A DNA stretch of 64,000 bases from Pseudomonadota bacterium (GCA_023393635.1 JAEWKT010000039.1:53502-117501); one strand, 5' to 3'; counted from the first letter of the stretch, positions 17,590 to 27,267 are shown. The notes: generated from the sequence alone by a model not told the origin. Numbers and translations are program-made.

Positions 17590-18690
17590 ATGCACAAGCA
17601 GGCAGAACAACAAAAAAATAGCTATATTATTTATGTACTTTGGGGTTTATTGAGCCTAGCAATACTGTGTATCAGTATCTGGACTAGTCTGGCTTTTTGG
17701 GTGCAATTTCCCCTGAGCATAAGCCTAAAATATATCACCATTGCGCTATGGTGGTTATTAACACTGACCGTGCTTGGCACTTTGTTTAAATACTTAAAAG
17801 ACAAATACTTAACTGCTCATTTGGTTTTCTTAAGACGTTTTTATCAAAGTCTATTTATATATTTATTTTGCTTTTTGGGCGTACTGTACTGGTGGCAAAC
17901 CATTGAGCCACAACAAGACCGACAATGGGCTGAAGAGGTTTCACGTCTATTAGAAGTAGACCAACAAGGCAGCAACGTCACACTGCATAATGTCCGTAAC
18001 TTTGACTGGTATAGTCCTACCGAGTTTAACCCACGCTGGGAAACCCGCCAGTATGATCTCGACCAGCTATCCTCACTTGATGTGATTACTTCCTACTGGA
18101 TGGGGCCGCAAATTGCCCATGTATTGCTCAGTTTTGGTTTTGACAATGGCGAGTATTTAACTTTTTCAATTGAAACACGGCGCGAACAGACCGAGAGCTT
18201 TTCTACCATTGGCGGATTTTTTCGCAAGTTTGAACTTAGCCTGATTGCAGCAGACGAGCGTGATATTTTATATACGCGTAGCAATATTCGTGGCGAGCAG
18301 GTCTATTTGTACCGCATGGATATTTCCAGGCAAAATATTCGTCGCCTGTTTGAAGCATATCTGGATGAGGCCAACCAATTAAAGCAAGCACCACGCTTTT
18401 ACAATACTTTAACCAGTAACTGCACCACCATTGTATTTGATATGGCCAGAATCATTGATCCAGGCCTTCCAGTGGACTATCGAATTATTTTGTCGGGCTA
18501 TTTACCACAATATATTTATGACCAAAATGGCTTAAAGCCGCATATCCCATTTAAACAGCTAAAGCAACATGCCTATGTTAATCCACATGCTACCCAATAT
18601 GCAGTCTCGGGTAACAACTCATCTCAAGCTTACTCAAAAGCGATCAGGCAAGGTGTTTTGGCACCAATACCCTCACCTTCGTTGCAATGA
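17590..18690 (+). CDS. DUF4105 membrane protein (Lnb N-terminal periplasmic-like)
   Basis: A 366-residue protein with three N-terminal hydrophobic helices (about residues 12-36, 43-62 and 82-103) followed by a periplasmic domain. That domain contains NSCTTIVFDMAR around residue 275, matching the DUF4105/Lnb N-terminal periplasmic family with its conserved Cys and a thiol-protease-like arrangement. Related Lnb enzymes act as lipoprotein N-acyltransferases in Firmicutes, but that activity cannot be assumed here. It follows folA closely and may share its transcript. Confidence 0.75.
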   Translation: MHKQAEQQKNSYIIYVLWGLLSLAILCISIWTSLAFWVQFPLSISLKYITIALWWLLTLTVLGTLFKYLKDKYLTAHLVFLRRFYQSLFIYLFCFLGVLYWWQTIEPQQDRQWAEEVSRLLEVDQQGSNVTLHNVRNFDWYSPTEFNPRWETRQYDLDQLSSLDVITSYWMGPQIAHVLLSFGFDNGEYLTFSIETRREQTESFSTIGGFFRKFELSLIAADERDILYTRSNIRGEQVYLYRMDISRQNIRRLFEAYLDEANQLKQAPRFYNTLTSNCTTIVFDMARIIDPGLPVDYRIILSGYLPQYIYDQNGLKPHIPFKQLKQHAYVNPHATQYAVSGNNSSQAYSKAIRQGVLAPIPSPSLQ

Positions 18691-18774
18691 TCAACGTTTC
18701 TATCACATAGTTCCTACAGCGGCAGTGCTCTTTTTTTGTTTTTATAAATAAAATCATTGTGATAAGGAATAAAA

Positions 18775-19251
18775 ATGCTAAAGCCTATTTTGATGTGTAC
18801 TGCTTTGACCAGCTTACTCGCATTGGCTGGATGTCATACCATGCCTTTGCAGCAAACTGCTCCAGGCCATAATGCAACCGATATGTCCCAACTAAAAATG
18901 CTCACCGATGTGACGTGGCAGCAAATTGTTCCTGTGGATGCAAAGCCCAACAACAGTGCTAATCCATATAGCCAGCCTAATATTCACTTTAGCACACAGG
19001 ATCGTCGCTTTTCTGGTAGTGATGGCTGTAACAAAATCATGGGGACTTATGAAGCCAATGGTCAGCAACTGAAATTAAGCGCAATTGCAAGTACACGTAT
19101 GGCCTGTCCATCTCAAAATAGTACTATCTCGCGTCAGTTTTTAGATGGCTTAAGCAAAACGACTGCCTACCGCTTTGATGGCTCAGACTTGGTTTTACTG
19201 GATACTAACAACAATAGCGTGCTGATGTTAAGTAAAGTGGCGAGTAAATAA
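18775..19251 (+). CDS. META-domain lipoprotein (HslJ-like)
   Basis: A 158-residue lipoprotein: the lipobox LAGC places the lipidated Cys at residue 19. The mature part carries a META/HslJ domain, recognisable from FSGSDGCNKIMGTYEANGQQ and the following ASTRMACP. In E. coli HslJ affects novobiocin sensitivity, but the biochemical role of META domains is unknown. The sorting residues after Cys (HT) favour the outer membrane. AAGGAA precedes the ATG. Confidence 0.87.
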   Translation: MLKPILMCTALTSLLALAGCHTMPLQQTAPGHNATDMSQLKMLTDVTWQQIVPVDAKPNNSANPYSQPNIHFSTQDRRFSGSDGCNKIMGTYEANGQQLKLSAIASTRMACPSQNSTISRQFLDGLSKTTAYRFDGSDLVLLDTNNNSVLMLSKVASK

Positions 19252-19279
19252 TTGACACTTCCCTCTAAGAGGAGTTTAA

Positions 19280-19316
19280 AAAATACCCTTGAGTATTGAC
19301 CTCAAGGGTATTAATC
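19280..19316. terminator. strong bidirectional terminator
   Basis: AATACCCTTGAG and CTCAAGGGTATT form a perfect 12-bp stem with a 7-base loop, flanked by A-rich and T-rich sequence. It separates the lipoprotein gene from the convergent regulator gene. Confidence 0.85.
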
Positions 19317-19365
19317 AAAGCACGGCGTCGTAGATCATTCCAATGATTTTACTGAAATAAAAATT

Positions 19366-20553
19366 TTACTCTGTTTTGGAATCAACACTTAAACTCATCA
19401 ATAACTGCATCAAAACTACCTGCGAATTACACTGGGTTTTACCAAAAATATTTTTAATATAAGTCCGCATGGTGCTGCGGGTAATATTGATATATTGTGC
19501 AATCTGCTCTAAATTCATTCCATTGACAAATAAATCGCAAACCTCTAATTCTCTTTTTGAAAGATTGCATGTTTTTTTTAAATAATCATGGGACAAATTA
19601 TACTTTTTCTTGAAATATATATTTTCTTTTAATATTATTTTTATAGGATTACTAAAATTTAGCATTACTAAAGGTCGAATGCCAAAAAATGACATTTCTT
19701 TTTCAGAAGCCAATAAGTTAATCGTGCATATCACATCAGTATTTAAAATAGAAAATTTTAAATCTTTAATTTCCACCAATTGATCTTGCTGATAACGAAA
19801 AATACTTTCTATTTGATATAAATTTTTTAAAAACTGTGTTTGGTCAGATTCAGGTAAAATTAATCTATTATCTATAATCCGCATTAACTCATATTTATTT
19901 AAAAACTCCTGCATTGCATGGTTAAAATATACTATCTGCCCCGATAAGTTCAACAACATAATTGGTTGTGTTAATTTATCAATTAAATTATATCCAACAA
20001 TATTATCTAAAGAAAACTCATAAAGATGGCGCTGTGCCATTACCACCCGCTTTAAGTGGGGTAATAAATAATCCAGAAAAACCAGTTCCTGCTGATTTAA
20101 AGGTTGTCGTCCTTGCGATGTGCTAATACTCCAGAATACGCACAGCTTTTCATCCCAGATGAGTTCATGCGTGGCAACAAATCTTAAATTCGCAGGAAGT
20201 AAAATCTTTTGATATAAGTCAGATTGCTGGACAAACTCTTCTGCCACATGGGTATGGCATTGGTACCAGCCTTTTCTTGCAGGGTCTAAAAACTTGCCCC
20301 ATCTAGGATCAGCTTCAATGGGATAGCGTAAATAATCCAGCTCACCCGAAGCATATGTTTCCAATGGTAACGGGCCAACGCCATTACTATAAGACAAAAC
20401 ATTATAAGTAAAATCTATCGCCTGAATATGAACATAAGATGCATTCAATATATGTAGCAATCTTTTGGAAAAAGTAAACCAATTGTTTTTATCCAATGGA
20501 ATTTGATAAATGATATCACACAACTCATTATAATAATTATCAAACACTTCCAT
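19366..20553 (-). CDS. LuxR-family transcriptional regulator with N-terminal sensor region
   Basis: A 395-residue regulator. The C-terminal LuxR/GerE helix-turn-helix is clear: LSKRELEVCDLFVNGMNLEQIAQYINITRSTMRTYIKNIF. In the middle, a PAS-like stretch (LIDKLTQPIMLLNLSGQIVYFN) suggests ligand or redox sensing; the N-terminal ~180 residues are not recognised and do not look like an acyl-homoserine-lactone domain. There is no adjacent kinase or receiver domain. The gene is visibly more AT-rich than its neighbours, hinting at horizontal origin. The target genes are unknown; msrA is divergent from it. Confidence 0.83.
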   Translation of the reverse strand: MEVFDNYYNELCDIIYQIPLDKNNWFTFSKRLLHILNASYVHIQAIDFTYNVLSYSNGVGPLPLETYASGELDYLRYPIEADPRWGKFLDPARKGWYQCHTHVAEEFVQQSDLYQKILLPANLRFVATHELIWDEKLCVFWSISTSQGRQPLNQQELVFLDYLLPHLKRVVMAQRHLYEFSLDNIVGYNLIDKLTQPIMLLNLSGQIVYFNHAMQEFLNKYELMRIIDNRLILPESDQTQFLKNLYQIESIFRYQQDQLVEIKDLKFSILNTDVICTINLLASEKEMSFFGIRPLVMLNFSNPIKIILKENIYFKKKYNLSHDYLKKTCNLSKRELEVCDLFVNGMNLEQIAQYINITRSTMRTYIKNIFGKTQCNSQVVLMQLLMSLSVDSKTE

Positions 20554-20854
20554 TGTCTTTTATGCTTCCACTCACATAAGACAAACACTATATTGTATTT
20601 ATTTTGTTATTACAATAAGTGCAAACTGATATATGGATAGAATTTTCACTTCTGTTTAAAACAGCAATAGACCTCGAACAAAAAGCAAGAAAAATAAATG
20701 GTTGTTACGGTAAGTTGGCTTAATCTTGCTGTCTTCTAGGTTGGCCTACAACATTTTTCTACATGTGTTCACATAGTACGTGCAGACAGTAAAACCCAGG
20801 ATTTATATAGTCTTTACAATTCAATTTTTTAATAAACTTTAAAAGGACAATAAC
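20554..20854. other. divergent intergenic region, luxR-type gene and msrA
   Basis: About 300 AT-rich bases. The msrA ribosome site AAAGGAC is visible at the right end; I see no clear operator or small gene. Confidence 0.5.
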
Positions 20855-21379
20855 ATGGCTGAACAACGTGCAATTTTTGGCGGTGGCTGCTTTTGGTGTA
20901 CCGATGCCGTCTTTCGTCAAGTCAAAGGCGTAAGCAATGTAACGAGTGGCTATGCAGGTGGCGCACGGCCTAATCCTAATTATGATCAAGTCTGCTCAGG
21001 TGCCACTGGCCATGCCGAGGTGATTGCTGTAGATTTTGATGATAGTAAAATCAGCTATGCAACACTGCTGGATATATTTTTTGCAACACATGACCCCACT
21101 ACGCTTAACCGTCAGGGTAATGATGTGGGCACTCAATATCGCTCTGTGATTTATTATCAGGATGCTGAACAGCGAAAAATTGCGCAGGCTAAAATTGATC
21201 AGTTGAAACAGCAGGGAATAAACGCAGTCACCGAGCTTAGTGCTACGGTTCCGTTTTATCCTGCCGAAGATTACCATCAGGATTTTTATACCAAAAACCC
21301 AACTCAAGGTTACTGTAACTTTTCTATTCCACCTAAACTTGCCAAATTAAAGCAATATTTCTCAGATCAAATGGCTTAG
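20855..21379 (+). CDS. msrA: peptide-methionine (S)-S-oxide reductase
   Basis: A 174-residue MsrA that repairs methionine-S-sulfoxide in proteins. The active-site GGGCFWC puts the nucleophilic Cys at residue 12. The family motifs GYAGG, TGHAEV and YHQDFY(TKNP) are in order, and a recycling Cys is near the C-terminus in GYCNF. It is not fused to MsrB, and none is adjacent. Shine-Dalgarno AAAGGAC precedes the ATG. Confidence 0.96.
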   Translation: MAEQRAIFGGGCFWCTDAVFRQVKGVSNVTSGYAGGARPNPNYDQVCSGATGHAEVIAVDFDDSKISYATLLDIFFATHDPTTLNRQGNDVGTQYRSVIYYQDAEQRKIAQAKIDQLKQQGINAVTELSATVPFYPAEDYHQDFYTKNPTQGYCNFSIPPKLAKLKQYFSDQMA

Positions 21380-21517
21380 TCAAAAAGTCAAATGCACACT
21401 AAGCGTGCCAGCTGTTTTGTTCATTGAGTTAAATCCAAAAGCACTCAGCCGTTTCAATAGGAATGGTTTAGTGCTTTTTTAACCAACAAGCCTTTATATA
21501 AAGTTAAACCAAAGCTT

Positions 21518-22051
21518 TTAGGTTTTTGTTTGAATGGTTTGATTAAAAAAAGGCAAACATTGTTCTAAGGCCTGACAGTCCTGCCCCAAACTACGACGAA
21601 CAAAGAAATCTTGTACCATTTGTGCTTGCTGCTCAATGCCATAAGCAAAAAAACTCTTGCCTTGTTTCAGCAAATATTGATAACGCCGATCTATGAGTGC
21701 GCGTTGTACTACGTTCATGCCGTGTTGTATTTGCCACACGTGGGTCATTTCATGCATTAGCCATGCTTGTTTACCTAAAGGTGCAACTGAAAAATCTTCC
21801 AAATAATCATTTGGATTAAAATATACATGTCCGTTTGGGCTAATAGCATAGCCTTTCATCACCCAGCCACTGGCATAAATACGGGGTAAATCCAGATCAA
21901 TTTGGTCATAAAAAACAGAATACACCAAACTCTTTTCGCCCAGCGTGAGTGGACGATGATGGGTGAGCCGCAATACTTTTGGAACCAAATGGCTCATGGA
22001 TGATTTAACCCATGAGTTCAATCGAGGTACTTTAAATGGCATATGGTGCAA
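21518..22051 (-). CDS. putative zinc-dependent HExxH protein, unknown function
   Basis: A 177-residue protein with HEMTHVWQIQHG at about residues 92-103, which matches the HExxH zinc-binding signature (His-Glu-x-x-His). It resembles small DUF4157/Vgr-related metalloprotease-like proteins sometimes seen with polymorphic toxin or type VI systems, but no such gene is adjacent. There is no signal peptide. Activity is untested; loss of the third ligand cannot be judged. The start could be at the first or the fourth codon. Confidence 0.6.
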   Translation of the reverse strand: MHHMPFKVPRLNSWVKSSMSHLVPKVLRLTHHRPLTLGEKSLVYSVFYDQIDLDLPRIYASGWVMKGYAISPNGHVYFNPNDYLEDFSVAPLGKQAWLMHEMTHVWQIQHGMNVVQRALIDRRYQYLLKQGKSFFAYGIEQQAQMVQDFFVRRSLGQDCQALEQCLPFFNQTIQTKT

Positions 22052-22281
22052 ATAACCTGTGCTTCAAGAAAGTGTGGTAGCAGTGAAATAACCATCCATC
22101 ACGCATTAAGTAGAGGAATGCATTGCTGCCTAATAACTTAATTACAGCTTAAATTTTGCTTTTTACTTCCTCGACTCATTTATGCTGCTAGCCACGCTGT
22201 AGTATACCTGTTTTAAGCTCAATCAAAGATCTCTTAGCAAAGTAAAAACGACGTTATAACATGCATGGAGCATAGTCCAAA

Positions 22282-23133
22282 ATGGATACTGGTTTAATTA
22301 CACTGGCTTTGCCAATTGCACTGGCCATCATCATGATGGGCATTGGCCTTGAGCTGACCCTACACGATTTTAAGCGCGTGGTGAAATATCCCAAAGCCGT
22401 CATGGTGGCATTATTTTGCCAACTGGTTATTTTAACTGTTATTGCATTTGTCATTACTCAAGTCTTAAAACTACCGCCTTTATTGGCCATTGGCATGATG
22501 CTCCTGGCTGCCTCGCCTGGTGGTTCAACAGCCAATTTATATAGCTTTTTATTTAAGGGTGATGTGGCATTAAACATTACCCTGACTGCATTAAATTCGA
22601 TCATTGCCGTTGTTAGTCTTCCTTTTATTGTAAACTGGGCAAGCCAGTACTTTATGCCAGGCAGCGAGCAACTGAGCCTACAGTTTAGCAAAGTGATTCA
22701 GGTATTTGCGCTAGTCATTCTCCCCGTAAGTGTCGGCATGATTATTCGTCATTTTGCCCCGCTATTTGCAAAACGCATGAATAAACCTGTGCGCATTTTT
22801 TCAGTGCTAATTTTAGCGCTGGTTATTGTTGGCGCGCTATTTAAAGAAAAAGCCCATCTTCTGGACTACATTCAAGATGTTGGCTTGGCGGCTGCTATAT
22901 TTTGTATATTAAGTTTAACTATTGGCTACATGGTGCCACGCCTGTTAAATATTCCCGTCGCGCAAGCACGTGCCAGTGCGTTTGAAATTGGTATTCATAA
23001 CAGCACGCTTGCCATGACGATTGCGTTAAGCATTATGGCAAATACCACAGTTGCTATCCCTGCTGCGGTTTACTCCATTTTTATGTTTATCTTTGCCGCT
23101 ATTTTTGGCGTTATCATTACCCGAAACAAATAA
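22282..23133 (+). CDS. bile acid:sodium symporter family transporter (SBF)
   Basis: A 283-residue inner-membrane protein with about nine hydrophobic helices. MMGIGLELTLHDFKRV, then LLAASPGGSTANLYSFLFKGD and FEIGIHNSTLAMTIALS are the SBF landmarks (sodium-coupled bile acid or organic anion carrier, PanS/ASBT-like fold with crossed discontinuous helices). The substrate in bacteria is rarely known; short organic acids such as pantoate have been shown for some. The gene stands alone. Confidence 0.88.
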   Translation: MDTGLITLALPIALAIIMMGIGLELTLHDFKRVVKYPKAVMVALFCQLVILTVIAFVITQVLKLPPLLAIGMMLLAASPGGSTANLYSFLFKGDVALNITLTALNSIIAVVSLPFIVNWASQYFMPGSEQLSLQFSKVIQVFALVILPVSVGMIIRHFAPLFAKRMNKPVRIFSVLILALVIVGALFKEKAHLLDYIQDVGLAAAIFCILSLTIGYMVPRLLNIPVAQARASAFEIGIHNSTLAMTIALSIMANTTVAIPAAVYSIFMFIFAAIFGVIITRNK

Positions 23134-23509
23134 AAAACTAGTGAGCACGGCCTGATAGATATCCTATCTTGTGCATCTATCAGGTCAGCACTACCCCACC
23201 CATGCTTTTTCGTTTTAATCCGCAACCTAATGACTCAGTTTTTATACATATATTTCTCGTCAAACAGCGTATGGTGTTTTTTAATCAGGGCATGGTAGCG
23301 TACCGCATGATTTATCACTGGAATCTGGATTATTTTTCTAAAATGCTAATAAATAAAGTACAATACCTGCCAATATGAATGACATTCTTGCACTATAAAA
23401 CTTGATGATGTTATGCAACTTATAATAGTTATATCGCATTTCATCACTCAATATCACAGTGCCATACACACCCTGCTTTAAGCTGGGAATTTAAGGAAAT
23501 AGGATTATT
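23134..23509. other. 376-base intergenic gap with a 10-bp inverted repeat
   Basis: CCTGATAGAT (23151-23160) and ATCTATCAGG (23175-23184) form a perfect 10-bp stem 18 bases after the transporter stop; it lacks a good T run, so it is a poor terminator. The remaining ~320 AT-rich bases hold no credible gene (a 69-codon open frame has no ribosome site). AAGGA precedes nadE. Confidence 0.5.
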
Positions 23510-25159
23510 ATGAGTGTGTTAACTTTTGCTTTGGCTCAATTTTCTCCCCGTATTGGCGACTTGTCTACAAATGCAAAACAAATGGCTCAACTTGCTGAAC
23601 AAGCTAAACAAAAAGGTGCCGATGTTATTGTTTTTCCAGAACTTGCACTGACGGGTTATCCTCCAGAGGATTTGTTACTACGCGCCAATATGAATACTCG
23701 CGTTCATCGTGCGCTCGATATTTTAAAACAGGTTAATGGCATTAGCATGATTGTTGGCTATCCGCAGCAGGAAGAAAGCAGTGATGCAAATAATACCGCC
23801 AGCCAACCACGTTATAATGCCGCCGCTGTTATTGCTGATGGCAAGATTTTAGGCGTCTATCAAAAGCAGCACTTGCCCAATTATAGTGTATTTGATGAAC
23901 GCCGCTATTTTAGCGCAGGCACGCAGCATGTTATTTTAGAAGTGAAAGGCCAAAAAGTAGGCATCTTAATTTGTGAAGATATTTGGCAAGAACAACCCAT
24001 TGCACAACTTAAAAAACTAGGTGCAGATTTAGCAGTGGTACTAAATGCTTCCCCCTTTGAAACTGCCAAGCATCAACGCCGCAAGACTTTGCTGCAAAAT
24101 CACAGTAAAACCCACAGCCTGCCTCTGGCTTATGTGAACTGCGTGGGTGGCCAGGATGATTTGGTCTTTGATGGCGGCTCCATGGCTTATAATGCCGATG
24201 GTAATATTGCGGCCGAAGCCAATCGCTTTGTTGAGCAAATGCTTATTGTTGAATTTGATTGTAAAGCACATGCGTTTAAGCAGCAACCAGCCGCCATTAC
24301 GTTATCATCAATTGCCGAAACCTATCAGGCACTAGTAGTGGGTGTGCGCGACTATGTGAATAACTCAGGCTTCCCAGGTGTGGTTTTAGGCTTATCTGGC
24401 GGGATTGATTCGGCATTAAGTCTTGCGATTGCTGTGGATGCACTGGGCGCGGAACGTGTTAATGCCGTGATGATGCCTTTTTCTTATACCGCTCAAATCA
24501 GTATTGAAGATGCTGCCGCACAAGCACAACGCTTAAATGTGGGTTTTCACGTGGCAGAAATTCACCAAATTGTAAACAGCTTTGCCAGCACCTTGCATCC
24601 ATTCTTTGGCGATAGCGATATTGGCGTGGCTGAAGAAAACCTGCAAGCACGTGCGCGTGGCACATTATTGATGGCATTGTCTAATAAATTTGGCCATCTG
24701 GTACTCACCACAGGCAACAAGTCTGAAATGGCGGTAGGTTATGCCACTTTGTATGGCGATATGGCAGGTGGTTTTGATGTGCTTAAAGATGTCTATAAAA
24801 CTGAAGTTTTCGAGCTATGTCGCTACCGTAATTCATTAGAAGAAGTACCTGTTATTCCTGAACGCGTCATTACGCGCCCTCCCTCTGCGGAGCTTCGTCC
24901 CGATCAGGTAGATCAGGATTCACTGCCGCCTTACGATGTATTAGACCCTATTTTAACTGCGTATATTGAACACGACTTAAGCCAGACTGATATAGTGAAC
25001 CAAGGATTTGCTAGCGACGTGGTTAACAGAATTATTAAAATGGTTGACCGCAATGAATACAAGCGTCGTCAATCTGCAATTGGGCCACGCGTGAGCAGTC
25101 GCGCGTTTGGTCGTGAGCGACGCTATCCGTTGGTAAACGGCTGGCAAGCTGGAGACTAA
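23510..25159 (+). CDS. nadE: glutamine-dependent NAD+ synthetase
   Basis: A 549-residue two-domain enzyme that makes NAD from deamido-NAD. Residues ~1-255 are a nitrilase-type glutaminase with the Glu-Lys-Cys triad in FPELALTGYPPEDLL, KQHLPNYSVFDE and ILICEDIW. Residues ~275-549 are the ATP-dependent synthetase with the P-loop LGLSGGIDSAL. The C-terminal domain begins right at YVNNSGFPGVVLG. Length is typical for bacterial glutamine-dependent NadE. The stop lies 5 bases before the next gene, so they form a unit. Confidence 0.96.
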   Translation: MSVLTFALAQFSPRIGDLSTNAKQMAQLAEQAKQKGADVIVFPELALTGYPPEDLLLRANMNTRVHRALDILKQVNGISMIVGYPQQEESSDANNTASQPRYNAAAVIADGKILGVYQKQHLPNYSVFDERRYFSAGTQHVILEVKGQKVGILICEDIWQEQPIAQLKKLGADLAVVLNASPFETAKHQRRKTLLQNHSKTHSLPLAYVNCVGGQDDLVFDGGSMAYNADGNIAAEANRFVEQMLIVEFDCKAHAFKQQPAAITLSSIAETYQALVVGVRDYVNNSGFPGVVLGLSGGIDSALSLAIAVDALGAERVNAVMMPFSYTAQISIEDAAAQAQRLNVGFHVAEIHQIVNSFASTLHPFFGDSDIGVAEENLQARARGTLLMALSNKFGHLVLTTGNKSEMAVGYATLYGDMAGGFDVLKDVYKTEVFELCRYRNSLEEVPVIPERVITRPPSAELRPDQVDQDSLPPYDVLDPILTAYIEHDLSQTDIVNQGFASDVVNRIIKMVDRNEYKRRQSAIGPRVSSRAFGRERRYPLVNGWQAGD

Positions 25160-25164
25160 ACCCA

Positions 25165-26202
25165 ATGTCTACTGCCTCAGCGCAAGCGGCTCAAGCCTTA
25201 GCGCAACAACTGTTAGATGCACAAGTGCTATTTATTAAATCGCGCTTAAGCTCGCCTGAGGCTAGTGAATATATCAATCGTCTTATTGGTTTTTGCCTGC
25301 AACATGGACAAGATATTTTAATTGAACAAGCGGTGAGTGCCACCAGTATTAAGCAGGTTGTTCAAATATTTGCGTTTGATTTAAATCTGGGGGGTGGCTT
25401 AATAGAGCTTATTGGTGCAATGTCACAACAACTTTACAATGAAATCAATCAGTTAGCACCTACCCTACACATGCTCATGAGTGACCCATTTGTAGAGCAA
25501 TGGATTGATAAAATTCTTGAGTTAGAGCAAGTAAGATTACATATCACCCAAGCCATTGGAAACAGTCCTGCCGCACATGACATCATTGCTCAAGTCACTT
25601 CCAGCCTCATTAAAAAACAATTGCCCGATTGGCAGGCGCAAACAGCCGCGCAACTGGCCAATAACTGGATTAGCAAAACTTCATTTGCAAGCAAACTGAC
25701 CAAGCTCGTACTGCATCAGGAAGCTAAATTACTGAGTATGGCTGAGCAACATATTGCAGAATTTATTCAAGCCCAGAGTAGCCAACTATTCAATTTAGAT
25801 TCAGCCGAACTTAAAGATATTGCCTGGCAAGTTTGGCAAAATATTAAACATATTCCGCTTAATGAATTATCCAGTGGCATCGCCGCGCTTGATGTTGAAG
25901 AGTTTTTTGTATTGATCTACGACTCGTGGCGGCAATTACGCCAAACCGAATATATGCAACAGATTATTTTAACGGGCGTGGATATTTTCTTTGAGGTATA
26001 TGGTCAATATCCCATTACTGAGTTACTGGAAGAAATTGGCATTAGTCAGCAGCACTTGGTCAACGAAGCGAATCGTTTTTTACCCCAAGTGATTGCAGTG
26101 CTCAATGAGCATGACGTACTTGACCCATTGATTAAAATGCAATTAGCTGACTTTTACCAGTCTTCTACCGCCCTTTCACTCATTGAAAAAGCAATTCAAT
26201 AA
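25165..26202 (+). CDS. uncharacterised helical protein coupled to nadE
   Basis: A 345-residue protein I do not recognise. It begins 5 bases after nadE, so co-transcription is nearly certain. The sequence is almost entirely predicted helix, rich in Gln, Leu, Ile and Ala, without signal peptide, membrane helix, Cys cluster or nucleotide-binding loop. A related hypothetical gene beside nadE is, from memory, seen in Acinetobacter, which would make it a lineage-specific partner. No function is assigned. Confidence 0.8.
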   Translation: MSTASAQAAQALAQQLLDAQVLFIKSRLSSPEASEYINRLIGFCLQHGQDILIEQAVSATSIKQVVQIFAFDLNLGGGLIELIGAMSQQLYNEINQLAPTLHMLMSDPFVEQWIDKILELEQVRLHITQAIGNSPAAHDIIAQVTSSLIKKQLPDWQAQTAAQLANNWISKTSFASKLTKLVLHQEAKLLSMAEQHIAEFIQAQSSQLFNLDSAELKDIAWQVWQNIKHIPLNELSSGIAALDVEEFFVLIYDSWRQLRQTEYMQQIILTGVDIFFEVYGQYPITELLEEIGISQQHLVNEANRFLPQVIAVLNEHDVLDPLIKMQLADFYQSSTALSLIEKAIQ

Positions 26203-26228
26203 CTTATTGCAATTTGTGGCTAACCTTA

Positions 26229-27125
26229 TCAGCTAGCCTTTGTCTTTATTTTGTTGGGTTGATTGTCACTCGTCCTGGATGATGCTGATTTTTCAAGCTC
26301 ACGAATTAATGAATGCATGCTGTGCTGACGTTCAAGGTACCAGTCTGTTGCCACATTAAAGGCACCGCGCAATAGCGAAAAAGGTACCCAGCGCAACGGC
26401 GCAATGATGCGCGGCTTGCGTAATTGCAGACCCTTAACAACTACCCGAGCAATTTCTTCTGGCTGAATTGGCTGCCGTAGTAGCGCAGGAAAGCCCAACT
26501 CAATCAGTCTGGTAGCAATATCATTACCCCCAAAGGCAATTTTGGTAATCGGCGTAGCCACCCAGCCAGGGTACAGTACGCTGGCTGTTGCGCCTGTGCC
26601 TGCCAATTCTGCACGTAAAGAGCGCGTTAACATTTCAACTGCTGCTTTAGAGGCCGCATATGGCGCATTCACCATGCCATTCATAAACGCGTAAATAGAG
26701 GCAGTGACTAAAATTTGACCTTGGTTGCGCACAATTTCTGGTAAGGCTGCCTTAATGGTACGCCACACACCAAGAAAATCAACCTCGACAATCCGTTCAA
26801 ACGCTGCTTCATCGCAGCTATAAATGGTCGCAGGCACCTCAGCCCAGGAAATACCTGCATTGGCAAATGCAATATCCAGATGGCCGAATTTGCTGACTGC
26901 TTGCTGAACCACTGCTTTGGTTGCCTTGATATCTGTTACATCCAGTGCCAGTGCAAGCACCCGCGTGCTGTTAAACTCTGCGGCCAATGCATCTACTGTA
27001 CTTTGGGAAACATCAGTTAATACCAGATTAGCACCCTGTTCATACAGTGCGCGTGCAGTTGCTGCACCTATACCACCTGCTGCACCTGTGATGAGTGCAA
27101 CCTTGCCATATAGCTGATAGCTCAT
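26229..27125 (-). CDS. short-chain dehydrogenase/reductase
   Basis: A 298-residue classical SDR. The NAD(P)-binding TGAAGGIG motif is at the N-terminus, ANAG lies in the expected place, and the catalytic Tyr-Lys pair is in YAASKAAVE. The Asp after beta-2 (TDVSQ) favours NAD over NADP. ATG at 27125 (MSYQLYGK) follows AAGGG; the longer open frame is unsupported. It is part of a minus-strand group with a flavin monooxygenase, a second SDR and a PF10118 protein, consistent with oxidation of a lipid or hydrocarbon-type substrate, which is inference. Confidence 0.92.
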   Translation of the reverse strand: MSYQLYGKVALITGAAGGIGAATARALYEQGANLVLTDVSQSTVDALAAEFNSTRVLALALDVTDIKATKAVVQQAVSKFGHLDIAFANAGISWAEVPATIYSCDEAAFERIVEVDFLGVWRTIKAALPEIVRNQGQILVTASIYAFMNGMVNAPYAASKAAVEMLTRSLRAELAGTGATASVLYPGWVATPITKIAFGGNDIATRLIELGFPALLRQPIQPEEIARVVVKGLQLRKPRIIAPLRWVPFSLLRGAFNVATDWYLERQHSMHSLIRELEKSASSRTSDNQPNKIKTKAS

Positions 27126-27267
27126 TAAATTTGCCCTTATCATCTTAAGCCAGAATACTTTTAAGTCCGAGTGAAAAAAGCCAATGCAGCACATGTTTAA
27201 TCATCTGCTGCATTTGCTTTTACTACGGCCAAGCTATTTATTTTGTCTGGCTGAATAATACTTTCCC

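Noticed and set aside
23169..23378. A 69-codon open frame in the gap before nadE
   Set aside because: No ribosome site, no motif, and it overlaps a hairpin; likely chance.
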